A stretch of DNA of 64,000 nt from Pomphorhynchus laevis (GCA_012934845.2 WNNJ02003477.1:1-64000); one strand, 5' to 3'; shown: positions 49,389-57,088, counted from the stretch's first letter. Notes: generated from the letters alone by a model not told the origin. A program made the numbers and translations.

Positions 49389-50699
49389 CCGAATATAAGG
49401 TTAATTAATTTTACTAACGCTTCTTTAATATCTACTAAATCTAGATTTGTATAAAGCGTACTAAAATCGTATGTATTTATATTTTGAAAATTTATTCCTT
49501 TTGTCTGTTCTAAAAATTCCTTTGTAGAATTAATACTAAAATAGTGTTTTATACCAGTATTAATTTCGATTAACTTATATTAACTTAATATTTATTAAAA
49601 TGTGTTTATTTATTAAAATATTATTTTAATAATAAAATTTATTAAAATTTGTAAATTAATGAAATTTATCATTTTAAAAATTTATTTTTTAAAACGTGTT
49701 ATAATTACTTTAAGTATTGTATACTTTAAGTATTTTAGTAAAAATCGAATTATTAAAAATTAATTTTTGTCAGTTATCTACAGCTTCATAGTTTTTAAAG
49801 TCTTATTTTTGTATTACAAATAAATATTTTGTGACATTCAAGACTCCATCGTAATATAGTAATATTAAAACAAGTCAGGTTTCGGTCCCTGTTATAATTA
49901 ATAATATATTTACTAATTATTTATTAGTAAATATATTTTAATCAATATATTAATTTTACTTTATTTGGCTAATAAAATTGACTTTTTACTTTTTTAATTA
50001 TTCTATTTTTATACTCGTTTATTTTTAAAATATTATTCAATGAATAAATTGTGGACTAACGATATCGCATGAACACCGCCATTTGGAACTAAAATTTTAT
50101 TTGCTTGATATATCATTTTTCACATAACAGAAGATATCATATCTTAAATCACGTAAATGAGTTTCAAATGCGTTTAATTAACAAATTAATTAACACAAGC
50201 AGTCATTATTTACTGCAATTTATGTTATTGATTAAAAATAAATTAAATTAATTAATTATTTATAAATTAATTTAAATTAATTAAATAAAATCATTATTTT
50301 TTCATAAATTTTTAATACGAAATTTACCTGATTTCTACCAAAAGATATTTAAGTTGTTAAAAACGATTATTAAAATTTTTTATTTTTAAAAGATTATGCA
50401 ACAAATAAGTTATTATTTACTGCAATTTATTTTAAAAAGAAGTTAAATAAAATGCATGTTTCATAGATTTTTAATACTAAATTTATTTGATTTTTGTAAT
50501 TAAATGTTGTTTATTATTAAAGTTAACTACGAAAAAGTATTTAAAAGTGTATTTTATTATACTATACCTATGTGACGGTTGTCGCTTTTTTGATCTATCG
50601 CAGATTATCGATCCTCGATCATCGCCAAACTCGCTTTCAGTGAGCGACGTGGTTCGAAGGGAAGTATCTTGAATATTAGCCGGGCATGAAAACATCGAT
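24102..50699 (-). CDS. Cytosolic purine 5'-nucleotidase, NT5C2 family (16 exons)
   Basis: Hydrolyses purine nucleoside 5'-monophosphates, preferring IMP and GMP, in the cytosol; HAD superfamily. Coding exons, 5' to 3': 50699-50568, 43682-43609, 42971-42854, 42807-42712, 42664-42576, 36792-36735, 36680-36584, 36537-36458, 32416-32356, 32305-32273, 32218-32129, 31160-31094, 31039-30817, 27221-27158, 27102-27045, 24391-24102. All junctions use GT/AG and join in phase, giving about 542 residues (human NT5C2 has 561). HAD motifs: I FDMDYT, II LTNSD, III the Lys of [17 protein letters not shown]; all catalytic residues are present. The C-terminus is DFEEEVI, shorter than the long acidic tail of vertebrates. 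The true start may lie at the Met in exon 1 or further upstream. No stop, frameshift or lost catalytic residue is seen, so it looks functional despite the transposon-filled introns. Confidence 0.92.
25065..25892 (-). mobile_element. Internal LINE fragment, recent duplicate of 5305-6132
   Basis: An internal jockey-like ORF2 segment ([18 protein letters not shown]) without the LINE 3' end, lying in the last intron of the nucleotidase gene. Same length as the copy at 5305-6132; one difference noticed. Confidence 0.85.
26125..26173. repeat. 49-bp palindrome
   Basis: Arms of about 20 bp ('ttcaagatttcaataaatct' and its reverse complement) around a short spacer. A 20-bp palindrome, 'ttccttagttaactaaggaa', lies near 26234. 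Confidence 0.8.
27045..27102 (-). CDS. NT5C2 exon 15
   Basis: 58 nt encoding [19 protein letters not shown]; compare DMDMCYGMMGSLFRSG. Donor AAAG|gtattt, phase 1. Confidence 0.92.
27158..27221 (-). CDS. NT5C2 exon 14
   Basis: 64 nt encoding [20 protein letters not shown] and VF, aligning with the SSSNERPDISSIQRRIKKV region. A 55-nt intron follows. Confidence 0.85.
27222..30816 (-). other. Intron 13 (3.6 kb)
   Basis: Contains the CR1-like LINE fragment at 28.74-30.18 kb. The remainder (27.22-28.74 and 30.18-30.82 kb) is AT-rich with no recognised feature. The frame at 27983-28264 has no known similarity. Confidence 0.7.
28740..30180 (+). mobile_element. CR1-like LINE fragment, endonuclease and RT
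   Basis: Apurinic-endonuclease part with [10 protein letters not shown] (the GDFN box, altered) and LLDYVCV at about 28890-29035. RT part with [20 protein letters not shown] and [13 protein letters not shown] at about 29650-29815, and a later patch resembling FLGVIID near 30150. Frame broken in several places. The C-terminal part is missing. It lies in intron 13 in antisense orientation to the gene. Confidence 0.7.
30817..31039 (-). CDS. NT5C2 exon 13, HAD motif IV
   Basis: 223 nt encoding [19 protein letters not shown], then [15 protein letters not shown] and [16 protein letters not shown]. It carries the motif IV aspartates (GDHIYGD). It is the best-conserved exon of the gene. Confidence 0.95.
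31094..31160 (-). CDS. NT5C2 exon 12
   Basis: 67 nt encoding [20 protein letters not shown] and SG; compare KIGTYTGPLQHGIVYSGG. Donor GGGG|gtatat, phase 1; a 54-nt intron follows. Confidence 0.85.
31161..32128 (-). other. Intron 11 (968 bp)
   Basis: AT-rich, with a short inverted repeat around 31235-31305 ('attacatgtaatt' repeated). No mobile element recognised. The 94-codon minus frame at 31296-31580 is unlikely to be coding. Confidence 0.6.
32129..32218 (-). CDS. NT5C2 exon 11, HAD motif III
   Basis: 90 nt, phase 0 to 0, encoding [19 protein letters not shown] and [11 protein letters not shown]. The Lys of ANKP is the motif III lysine. Confidence 0.92.
32273..32305 (-). CDS. NT5C2 exon 10, 33-nt microexon
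   Basis: Eleven codons, [11 protein letters not shown], matching KIMTYLFDFPHG. It is flanked by introns of 50 and 54 nt, and both junctions are phase 0. Confidence 0.8.
32356..32416 (-). CDS. NT5C2 exon 9, HAD motif II
   Basis: 61 nt encoding [19 protein letters not shown] and TN. Thr-Asn of LTNSD is motif II; compare FLATNSDYKYT. Confidence 0.92.
32781..32849 (+). ncRNA. Hammerhead-ribozyme-like motif, copy 1 (partial)
   Basis: Core CTGATGA (32818-32824), stem II GTC/GAT, and GAAAC (32839-32843) are intact. The upstream arm of stem I and stem III ('gccgtctgccag' in other copies) is replaced. Likely inactive. Confidence 0.45.
33161..33223 (+). ncRNA. Hammerhead-ribozyme-like motif, copy 2 (partial)
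   Basis: 'cagtgatgagtc' (first core base changed), GAAAC and the same 3' flank 'ggtactagtta' as copy 1. The 5' half is missing. Likely inactive. Confidence 0.4.
33432..33512 (+). ncRNA. Hammerhead-ribozyme-like motif, copy 3
   Basis: Full-length layout: stem III GTGCCGT (33432-33438) with ACGGTAC (33506-33512); cleavage triplet GTC ending at 33439; stem I arm 'tgccagtcctcct'; stem II GTCA/TGAC. The core bases are changed (TTGATGA, CAAA), so probably inactive. The spacing of copies 2 and 3 is 290 bp. Confidence 0.6.
34006..34420. repeat. Direct-repeat pair, about 290 bp apart
   Basis: 'cttcttttataaataaaatc' followed by 'ggaacgaagaatagta' occurs at about 34007 and 34302. The downstream copy runs into 'gctactgccatcattgtcag', a phrase like that in the 900-1055 foldback. 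The enclosed minus frame (34298-34047) has no recognised similarity. Confidence 0.5.
35713..35838. repeat. 35-bp tandem repeat, about 3.6 copies
   Basis: Unit starts 'gcattgaatgcttttgaata' and repeats with a 35-bp period at 35713, 35748, 35783 and 35818. A single related unit lies at about 33980. Confidence 0.9.
36030..36205. repeat. Foldback element, diverged copy
   Basis: Outer arms 'aaagaattattgga.ttgga' and 'aataattcttt' with inner 'gatatttcgct'/'agcgaaatatc' pairing. Its left flank is homologous to that of the element at 45795-45987. Confidence 0.6.
36458..36537 (-). CDS. NT5C2 exon 8
   Basis: 80 nt encoding [20 protein letters not shown] and IKLMLQ. Donor CAGAG|gttact. A 4.0-kb intron with hammerhead repeats follows. 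Confidence 0.88.
36584..36680 (-). CDS. NT5C2 exon 7
   Basis: 97 nt encoding [19 protein letters not shown] and [13 protein letters not shown]. An alternative acceptor 17 nt upstream would add six codons. Donor GAA|gtaaat; the following intron is 46 nt. Confidence 0.82.
36735..36792 (-). CDS. NT5C2 exon 6
   Basis: 58 nt encoding [19 protein letters not shown]; compare TYLLACLVDFFTNCPRYT. The donor is taken as ACAAT|gtcagt. An alternative junction is possible, but only this one keeps the frame with an intron of usual size. Confidence 0.78.
37180..38455 (+). mobile_element. RLE-type LINE, 5' fragment with 8-residue tandem repeats
   Basis: A frame at 37257-37835 begins with about 14 repeats of an 8-residue unit (like AAINDRTA), coded by a 24-bp DNA repeat starting near 37203. 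It continues into a zinc-finger-like segment [19 protein letters not shown], then CSGSGLPP, typical of the N-terminus of this retrotransposon group. Further on, in broken frame, come [12 protein letters not shown] and [20 protein letters not shown], the start of the RT region (compare GGAGPSGLDAL in the 57.7-60.4 kb element). GC-richer than its surroundings. No RT core follows. Confidence 0.65.
37200..37545 (+). repeat. 24-bp coding minisatellite
   Basis: About 14-15 imperfect units such as GCTGCAATAAACGACCGTAC with a period of exactly 24 bp, so the reading frame is preserved. It encodes (A/T)AxNDRxA octapeptides. Confidence 0.85.
38456..38885 (+). mobile_element. CR1-like LINE 3' end
   Basis: [20 protein letters not shown] and YLHLPYL correspond to the C-terminal region of CR1-type ORF2 (compare [16 protein letters not shown] at 41.65 kb). 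A short 3' UTR with 'cttgtaagcaccccgttggc' follows, ending near 38885. It is joined directly to the RLE fragment. Confidence 0.65.
39854..39932 (+). ncRNA. Hammerhead ribozyme motif, type III, copy 4
   Basis: Stem III TGCCGT (39854-39859) pairs perfectly with ACGGCA (39927-39932). Cleavage is expected after GTC (C39860). Stem I hairpin: TGCTAG/CTGGCA (one mismatch) plus TCCTCCT/AGGAGGGA. Stem II GTCAT-TGTG... closes as GUCAU/AUGAU. The core is CTGATTA (one change from CTGATGA) with GAAAC intact. The open end is at stem III. Confidence 0.65.
40158..40236 (+). ncRNA. Hammerhead ribozyme motif, type III, copy 5 (core intact)
   Basis: Cleavage triplet GTC (40162-40164). Stem I TGCCAG (40165-40170) with CTGGCA (40201-40206). 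Core CTGATGA (40207-40213). Stem II GTCAT/ATGAC with loop TGTG. GAAA (40228-40231). Stem III TGTAGT (40158-40163) with ACGGCA (40231-40236) has one mismatch and one wobble. All catalytic core residues are canonical, so self-cleavage is plausible. Confidence 0.75.
40380..40580 (-). mobile_element. Jockey-like LINE 3'-terminal fragment
   Basis: The minus strand reads [19 protein letters not shown], then a stretch like the ORF2 C-terminus at 4.55-4.75 kb ('gaaccattcggggtctt' is shared). Third copy of this LINE 3' end in the window. Confidence 0.65.
41130..42000 (+). mobile_element. CR1-like LINE, 5'-truncated copy with 3' end
   Basis: RT thumb region in broken frame ([13 protein letters not shown], about 41195-41250), then a 121-codon frame (41569-41934) ending [13 protein letters not shown]. 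This frame includes [20 protein letters not shown], the typical CR1 C-terminal block. The 3' UTR has 'gtgggcttgtaagcacacag' and ends in 'attaaaaaaa' near 41998. Confidence 0.8.
42576..42664 (-). CDS. NT5C2 exon 5
   Basis: 89 nt encoding [20 protein letters not shown] and VLDSLFHLP; compare REQYPNKFI...RFYILNTLFNLP. The intron before it is 47 nt; the intron after it is 5.8 kb. Confidence 0.9.
42712..42807 (-). CDS. NT5C2 exon 4
   Basis: 96 nt encoding [19 protein letters not shown] and [12 protein letters not shown], matching GLVFDTLYGNLLKVD...LLVCAHGF in the human protein. The minus frame 42896-42654 reads through both short introns and is not the real product. Confidence 0.92.
42854..42971 (-). 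CDS. NT5C2 exon 3
   Basis: 118 nt encoding [33 protein letters not shown]. Acceptor ttttag, donor GTCAG|gtagat. The following intron is 46 nt. Confidence 0.92.
42972..43608 (-). other. Intron 2 (637 bp)
   Basis: AT-rich, no mobile element recognised. Confidence 0.75.
43609..43682 (-). CDS. NT5C2 exon 2, HAD motif I
   Basis: 74 nt encoding [24 protein letters not shown], with nucleophile Asp and acid/base Asp in DMD. Donor GCTG|gtaagt, phase 1. Confidence 0.92.
44097..44235 (-). mobile_element. Naiad 3'-tail fragment, short
   Basis: Terminus 'aaatcagctaactgagtc' and about 130 bp of 3' UTR only. Confidence 0.7.
44403..44895 (-). mobile_element. Naiad 3'-tail fragment with structured segment
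   Basis: Terminus, AT-rich 3' UTR, structured segment (about 44615-44710, with an internal 6-bp duplication 'caggtt'), then the last RT codons near 44780-44830. The plus frame at 44831-45040 is not a gene. Confidence 0.7.
45245..45390. repeat. Foldback element, about 45-bp arms
   Basis: Left arm contains 'attttgctagtttctactag'; the right arm is its reverse complement with a few changes ('gttagtaggaactagcaaaa'). The spacer is about 40 bp. Confidence 0.65.
45795..45987. repeat. Foldback element, about 78-bp arms
   Basis: Arms run from 'ataaagaattattggagc' to 'gttagtatcttcag', with the reverse complement on the other side nearly perfect, and a 33-bp loop. A diverged relative lies at 36030-36205. 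No ORF; MITE or foldback class. Confidence 0.8.
46485..47330 (-). mobile_element. RLE-type LINE remnant (Cys-rich domain and RT start)
   Basis: Reading down the minus strand: [15 protein letters not shown] (about 47215-47170), like NAKCKGCQCAKKK in the 57.4 kb element; then [20 protein letters not shown] (46860s); then [20 protein letters not shown] and [15 protein letters not shown] (46620-46540), aligning with IGVGEVFRRVIGKAI and DLRAVAGNLQMCAG of the 61.6-64 kb element. Heavily degraded; much older than the two copies at the right end. Confidence 0.6.
48003..49585 (-). mobile_element. Naiad-type element fragment, interrupted and partly duplicated
   Basis: Partial 3' UTR (about 48003-48075). 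Structured segment (about 48255-48345). RT core in reverse (the [10 protein letters not shown] region about 48410-48480). Sequence upstream of the RT core (about 48580-48760). After an (AT)n-bounded cassette, the segment 'ccgaatataaggttaattaa' at 49390 repeats that at 48655 and continues to about 49585, matching 8640-8830 of the larger copy. Confidence 0.7.
48776..49386. other. (AT)n-bounded cassette inside Naiad
   Basis: Three (AT)n runs (about 48774-48813, 48868-48911 and 49306-49386) bracket two unique pieces. The first has a strong hairpin (tgtgctccgg ... cccggagcaca). The second (48910-49305) starts and ends with the same 40-bp sequence ('gctgaagaatatgctcgatt', at about 48916 and 49270). 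It contains a 65-codon open stretch ([18 protein letters not shown]) with no recognised family and a hairpin GGCAGCC/GGCTGCC near 49183-49232. Confidence 0.6.
50568..50699 (-). CDS. NT5C2 exon 1 (as traced)
   Basis: 132 nt, acceptor aattatcag, donor CATAG|gtatag. It encodes [12 protein letters not shown]...[11 protein letters not shown]. The last codon (AG) is completed by the A starting the next exon, giving SHR|IFANR, which matches YHR|VFVNR of vertebrate NT5C2. An ATG stands at codon 2. Because an acceptor-like site precedes it, more 5' exons or an alternative start are possible. Confidence 0.7.
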
Positions 50700-53600
50700 C
50701 TGATAATTGAAAAATTGTTACAAAACGTAACTATAAATGTTAGAAAAAGGGTATTTATCACATTTAGCAATTATAATACAAAAAGATGATTGAATTGATG
50801 TGGATCCAACAAATTAATATTTAATATTTAATTAATTGAGCATAAAAATATGGTGGTGTCTTAATCATGAAATTACATTTAAAACAAACACAATCGATGT
50901 GCTTTCATAAAATCGTGACAAAGAAAACACCGCTATTGTTGATGAGAAAATAATTGCGAAAAATATGCCTATCTATCACATATTTAAATGGAAAAAATTA
51001 AAAGAGAAAAGAAATGCTTTTTCTCTTACAAAAGAAAGTGAACATTAAATATTTGCTCAAAACATATCAGAGATGCCATTTGTACGTTATATTGCTAAAT
51101 AATAATCAATGGTGTACAATTACATACAATGTGGTAATTTTGATAAATTATTTTTTAAATTGTCAAAAGACGACATAAAAAGAATTCATTATAAAAGTAA
51201 CATTGCAAACTGTTATTCACGATAAAACAAAAGCTCTCTCGGTACAAAGATCTACAATAGATGCTGATATGCATATGATAAAAATACCTCAAATGGTATA
51301 AGAAATATACATATTTATACATTTCTACAATAAGAAATGCTCTCATTTACTCTTAAACTTTAAAGTACTAATCCGTGTAATCTTGTAAACAGATTGATTG
51401 TATTTCATCATAATCAACAATATAATATTTTGTATGTAATATGATCCTTATGATCCTTAGGTTTCATCTAATTTATAGATAAGCCAAAATTCCAATTTCC
51501 TAAATCGTCGAATAACGAATGTGATCTACAGCTAGTAAAACAATAATTTGTCATTTGATGAACATAATGGCTATAAATAAAAGACAATAAGCTTGAATAT
51601 ATATTGCTCATTTATGCATTTAACCCTCTTTGGCAATAAACTTACCCTCTTTCATATATATACTACCAAAATATATGATTTGGAAACGTAATGACGTCAA
51701 ACATATGAAGTTAATGGCTTAAAAGCTATGGAAGAAGATAACACATGCAGAATTCGTTTCTATATACGCCTTTATTATATGTGTACCCAACCATTCATTA
51801 GCAATGACCCATTTTATTAATTATCAATAATAAAGGGTTTCAAAATGTTTTATTGTTTGCATTTCGGCTTGCTAGCATAACTCACCTTGAATCTGAAGCC
51901 TTTTAAGGAAAATATTGACTCGACTTAATAAATGCTAACTACTAAATTATTAATTTATTTGAAGAGGTGCTTGTCCGCTTTACTATAAAAATTTAAAAAA
52001 TATGAAGCTTAGTCATGTGGATTCCAAGAATACGCAAACAGACAGAACTATTAAGAAGTCTTGATTGCTATAATACAAGTTATATTAGGTTTGAAGGAAA
52101 GAGTTAAAAATAAATTTTTTAAAATAAACTCCAAAGCTATTTTTGTAACCACAGCCACGTCTCTCTTTTAAATTCAGTAAAAAACATTTCATTTCTGCAT
52201 TAACAAACTCGTTGGAAGGTGCTGAAATTATTCATTTCTAAAACTGTAAAAAACATTTATAACACAAAAATCGTTATAGTAACAATTCATTAATATTCAT
52301 TCACAACCACTTTTCAGAATCCGTTGCGTAACGCATGTACTTGCAGAGCGGGATATCATTAAACATACTTAGTCTAAGGTATGTTCAACTTTCACTTCTA
52401 TCCAGCAATTCAATGTTGTATCCTTGTTGAACTTATGGCTCACTATTATCAATTCATAAGGTCACGAAACGCTTGCAAGGTATTAAAAGGGAGATTACAT
52501 TTTGCAAGCTATTACAATAGATATTTCACGGCTAGTCATTGTGCGATGAGATATCGGCTTCCTATCGACAGAAACTGGTTCCTACTAATCCTTTAACTGG
52601 AATCGTAGAAAATAACTTTTAGCTGTTTGTTTTTATTTGGTTTGGGAAACATCTATTTCCCGCATTTTGTCTTACGTTATGATTGTGATTATGTTTAGCT
52701 TATGCAATTCACGGTTGCTCTTTCAGTTGTAAGCTACGAAAGATAGTTTTCAAAGCTTAAATTAAATAAAACGTTCAATTTTTAATGTCTAGAGAGCAAT
52801 TTTTAATCATCACGTCAAATGATTTCCTTGCAAATAACGTAAAGTAAGATGTGAAAAGCATTTATTTTTTATGATGTATGAAAAATACGTTGAATCATTT
52901 CTGCCGTTAAATAATTTTCATTACGGAAAATGAATTCCTTACAGTTAATGTTCAACTAAATATAAAAGATTTTTAGTGCACTTAAACTTAATCTTTGAAT
53001 ATTTTTACGATTGTAATTTTGAATAACAACTGATGTTTTAATATTCTTAGTCAGAAATTAATTAGATTAATAATGCTTTAAGATGTCAGATATTAATTCA
53101 ATGAATGTTCAAATGGAAGAAGGGCCGATTCGTGTGCTTCAATTTGCCAAACGAAATGTAGTCGCCATTATAGTACATAATTATTAAAGTGGCTATTGTC
53201 GATATTATTACAAGTCCACACTAAATTATAATCAGTCAATAGGTTGATGTGTGGAAGAGTGGTGTCATGATAAGGATATTGCTTCCTTCCCTATGCCTGT
53301 CCCCTAAATTGATCATGAGCATCCGAAAAACTATGCATGCCACTGTTGCTCATCATTATAGTGGGTTAAGACAAATAACCCGTTGCACAGAAGATAATCC
53401 ACATTATGACCTATTTGTATCTAGTGAAATACACAAAATATAATATATATAATATATATTTTATATTATACATTATGTTATATTATATTTTGTATAATAT
53501 TGGTCAATGACAATGAAAGTTGCCGTTAAAGTGGACACGTAATAATGCTGCAAATGATTGACGACAGAATCTGCACCGGCACGAAGTCCTAGCCTTGTAT

Positions 53601-53885
53601 TACGATGCTGCAAATAGTCCCCAAACCAGTGGGCTCTTGTATATATTATGTTATATTATATGCAATATTATATATGGAATATATACAATATATTCGTTAT
53701 ACTACATGCATAATATAACTTTTGAATTTTGCTATTATTACCTTATTTAAAATCATATTATAACAATTACATTATTAATTTTTATTGGAAATGTAGATTA
53801 CACTTTTAGAACGGCTCAGATTATTATTATTTGAGAGCACAAATTCATCGTTGAATTGATGATTTAACACGGTTCTGTCATTAAA
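50700..53885. other. About 3.2 kb without a recognised gene
   Basis: AT-rich DNA upstream of the first traced nucleotidase exon. Frames at 51155-51346 (-), 52381-52596 (+) and 53249-53443 (+) show no family similarity or splice context I can support. Promoter and 5' UTR of the nucleotidase gene may lie here but cannot be placed. Confidence 0.4.
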
Positions 53886-54085
53886 AAATTAAAAAAATTT
53901 CAAGAGAAATATTGTGTGAGAGTAAAGAAGAAAACTGTAAGACAGATCAAAGAAAAATTTAAAAAATATAGAACAGTTTATAATCTAAATACGAAAAATT
54001 CTGGTCGTCCGAAAACAAGTACGACTGAGCACAATGAAATAGTTCGAAATATAAAATACAGTGCCATTAAAATGGTAATTACTTT
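53886..54085 (+). mobile_element. Tc1/mariner transposase N-terminal remnant
   Basis: The plus strand reads RVKKKTVRQIKEKFKKYRTV, then NLNTKNSGRPKTSTTEHNEI. This is the helix-turn-helix and GRPR-like AT-hook linker of Tc1-family transposases. Similarity fades after about 54085, so the catalytic DDE domain is missing. Confidence 0.6.
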
Positions 54086-54604
54086 ATAATGTAATTACCA
54101 ATTTTGAAAAACGTGCTTATAGACGATCACTGCACGTAATTAACAAGTAAAATAAATCTTTAAAGCTTGATTTTTTGCAATAAAACTTATTCACATTGAT
54201 GGTTTAAAAGTTATATTAACAAGGATACATTGGTCACCCGGAAAATTTGTGTGCATTCAATGTACATGGAATATAGGAAAAACCTGATAACGCTTTATTT
54301 CATTTGTAGTTTTATCGAAAGTACTAATTGTGTCAATAAATACATAATATATTTATACAACTATAATGAATATTAGACTCATTATATTTATAGATCCATA
54401 TGATCATAGTTTCGTTAACAATTTTATATCGTTCTATCACCATTATAGGCCGCGAAGAAGATCATGAATCGATAGAATAATTGTTTACAGTCACTTGTTA
54501 TATCTTAATTACAGCACATATTATTTCTATATACAGAAAAATTTCTTTATCAAAAGTTCAACAATCGTTCATAGTCAACAAATGTGAAAATACATCATAG
54601 GAAT

Positions 54605-54835
54605 AAAATCAGCTAACTGAGTCTACGTATTTAATATAATTATAAAATAAACAAAACATAATAATGATAAGTCAAAATTTAATAATTAAATAATAAAATA
54701 AATAATTGTTTTTAGATTTTTTATAATTTAAATCAAGTTAAAATAAAAAAATTGAAATTTAAAATAAAAGACAATTTGATGAATCGAATAATAAATAACA
54801 GACAATGCATCAGAATACGAATTAGAAGTTCACGT
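54605..54835 (-). mobile_element. Naiad 3'-tail fragment
   Basis: Terminus 'aaatcagctaactgagtc' and 3' UTR up to the start of the structured segment ('cagaatacgaattagaag'). Confidence 0.7.
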
Positions 54836-56210
54836 TATTGAAGATCACGTTATTGAAAAAAGTAATAGCGTAAGTGTTGGTACGGCTTATAATAATGAAG
54901 ATTTAATCAGTGGATAAAGCATTTAGCCTATTGCAAATCAATGCGTGCTTAATTCGATAACCTTAAAAGACAAGATCAAGTCTAAATTTTAAAATGTATG
55001 GTAAATTCAATACACACCATTGTTCAAAGTGCTTGACGCGTGAATATAAATAGATTTTGAGCAAACGCTTCGAATTAAAATCTTTTTATCCTACACATTA
55101 AATTGAAGCTCATAGAATTGAAACGGGTTAAATCCGTTAAGCCTAGAGCACTTAAAAGTTTCAGACTGTTAGCTTAGAATTATCAAAATTGTCGAATAAA
55201 TATAGCTTCTAATTGCCAGTAATTATGTAAGCATTTGTGTGATATGCTTAAACTATTCGTAAGAATATGAAATGTTTTTGTGTACTTACGCGAAATAATA
55301 GCAAATGTACATTTTGCTATTTCATCTAATTTTTACGTTCTCTAAATTAGCATTATTCTTTAAATTACATATGCAGATGTAATTAAAACAAAATTAATTA
55401 TTAACATGAAATTAAAATTACATACCTAAATAAAAAATCTATACTGCCATGTAGTAAGTCAAAATATACTAAGTGAACTTTAATTTCAATCAGAGGAACA
55501 ATTTACAGCAGCAAATACTAATGAAAAAGTAGAAAATGAAACAACTGATGATGATCCATTTTAAATTTTGAATTTTGGAGAGGTTAAGTAAATCAATTTT
55601 AAAAAATTTCGCTATTTTTATGTTTCAGCAGCTTGCGAAATACAAAAAAGATTTATTGATCTCCTCCCAGATAGATGTGGAAACATAAAAAATATAAAAT
55701 TAATTTAGATTTTTATTGATTTTGCTATAAAATTCCAAATAAAATGTTATGATAACTGATCTTGATTTATATTTCAATTCAGAATTTTAGAGTAAGACAA
55801 ATGAACACTAATTTTAATTCAGAATTTTAAAGTACGATTAATAAACACAAATTTTTTTCTAGATGCGACCCAATTAGTAGTTTACCGTTAAATTCAGTGC
55901 GTGTCTTCTATTGTATGAAATATTACTGTTTAATTTGAGATTTCTGAGCTTGTCGTAGATAACGCGCCATATATAATAACATATTTATTATTAAGTGTAG
56001 ATTGTGTCACTCAATCTTGATTTGATCAAAATTGCCATAAATATTTTATTTATAAAATTTAAACACTTTAATATACCATCTGAAATTTGGTATTTTATTA
56101 ACGTTGTAGCTTTTATCATTATATGCATTTAGTGTCATTTTTTGATCTTTAGCTTCCTGTTTCGGATTAGTTCGTTATTTTATGTCTAATATTTTATGCC
56201 TTGACAAATT
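54836..56210. other. No gene seen over 1.4 kb
   Basis: AT-rich sequence with no recognised exon, RNA or repeat. Confidence 0.4.
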
Positions 56211-56218
56211 GTCTAAAG

Positions 56219-57088
56219 CAGTGTTCCTCAAACTTTTTTGTCAGCCGCCCCCTTTGAAAAAAAAACAATATTTATTATGGACCCCCTGATATAAAACTTT
56301 TTTATGCAGGCCTTCGTTATCTCTAAGATATAAAACCTCGTCAAGTAACATGAAGGCCTTCACTTTCCGCTTCATTCTTTTTTTGTTGCTTCTTTTGGCA
56401 AAACTACTTCTGCACCTCTGTCCTTCAAAAACAATATAATATTGTCGTATTCCTCCTTGTTCTCTACATTTGACACCATAAGGGATAAATCAATAACATT
56501 TTTATGGTTTGAAATCATAGCAATATTTTATTTTATTTTTTGTTGCTTACAACGTGCTTTGGCGTAGTGGTAAGTTTTCTCTCTACCAAATTGACTGTTC
56601 TGGTTCGAGTCTTGATGGGGGCTATTTTTAATATTTCTCAAAAACAACCCCAATTTCCCTTCAAAAATAGCATGGGGGTCGCCTGTGGCATGGGGTCGCC
56701 CCTGGCGCGCCACAATAAATTTATACACGTATTGTGATTTCAGTAATATTATAGCGATTTGTGTTAAGGGTATTAACACAAATACCCTTAACACCTAATA
56801 CCTTAGGTGTTAGGTGTTAAGGGTATTTAACACCAAATACCCTTAATACCTTTTTTAAAAGAGTATTTTAAAATGAAAACTAAAAGGATAAATTGTAATT
56901 GGCTATTTCGTGCTTACTTATAATCTTAAATATGTGTTGTTTATTTGTAATGAAGATGAAATTTACATTTTTTTCACCGACCCCCACCTCTCTTTCATGG
57001 ACCCCCTTTTAATCAAAAATTCTCTACCGCCCCCTGAATCGTCAAACAGGCCTAAAGGGGGCGCTACGGACCACTTTGAGAAACACCG
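56219..57088. mobile_element. Non-autonomous hAT element, 870 bp, with target duplication
   Basis: Terminal inverted repeats CAGTGTTCCTCAAAC (left) and CGGTGTTTCTCAAAG (right, reverse complement). The element is flanked by an exact 8-bp duplication GTCTAAAG at 56211-56218 and 57089-57096. TIR sequence and 8-bp duplication are hallmarks of hAT. G/C-rich subterminal blocks ('cgccccct'/'agggggcg') pair with each other. No transposase. Contains a tRNA-like segment and a local inverted repeat cluster ('aatacccttaacacc', about 56775-56850). Confidence 0.88.
56553..56625 (+). other. tRNA-like segment (SINE head or tRNA pseudogene) in the hAT element
   Basis: Box A TGGCGTAGTGG (56560-56570) and box B GGTTCGAGTCT (56602-56612) with tRNA-like spacing of about 31 nt. 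The acceptor stem does not close well and no clear anticodon arm is seen, so a tRNA-derived SINE or pseudogene is more likely than a working tRNA. Confidence 0.55.

Larger units (their letters stand above)
43683..50567 (-). other. Intron 1 as traced (6.9 kb)
   Basis: Contains Naiad tails (44.10-44.24 and 44.40-44.90 kb), two foldback elements (45.24-45.39 and 45.80-45.99 kb), an RLE remnant (46.48-47.33 kb) and a Naiad copy with an (AT)n-bounded cassette (48.00-49.59 kb). 49.6-50.57 kb is AT-rich without a recognised feature. Confidence 0.6.

Noticed and set aside
48774-49408. ORFs rich in (YI)n
   Set aside because: Translation of (AT)n microsatellite.
24102-50699. NT5C2 locus as a pseudogene
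   Set aside because: All junctions keep phase, no stop occurs in 16 exons, and all HAD motifs are intact.
56553-56625. Functional tRNA gene
   Set aside because: Boxes A and B are good but the acceptor stem and anticodon arm do not fold convincingly, and it lies inside a hAT element.
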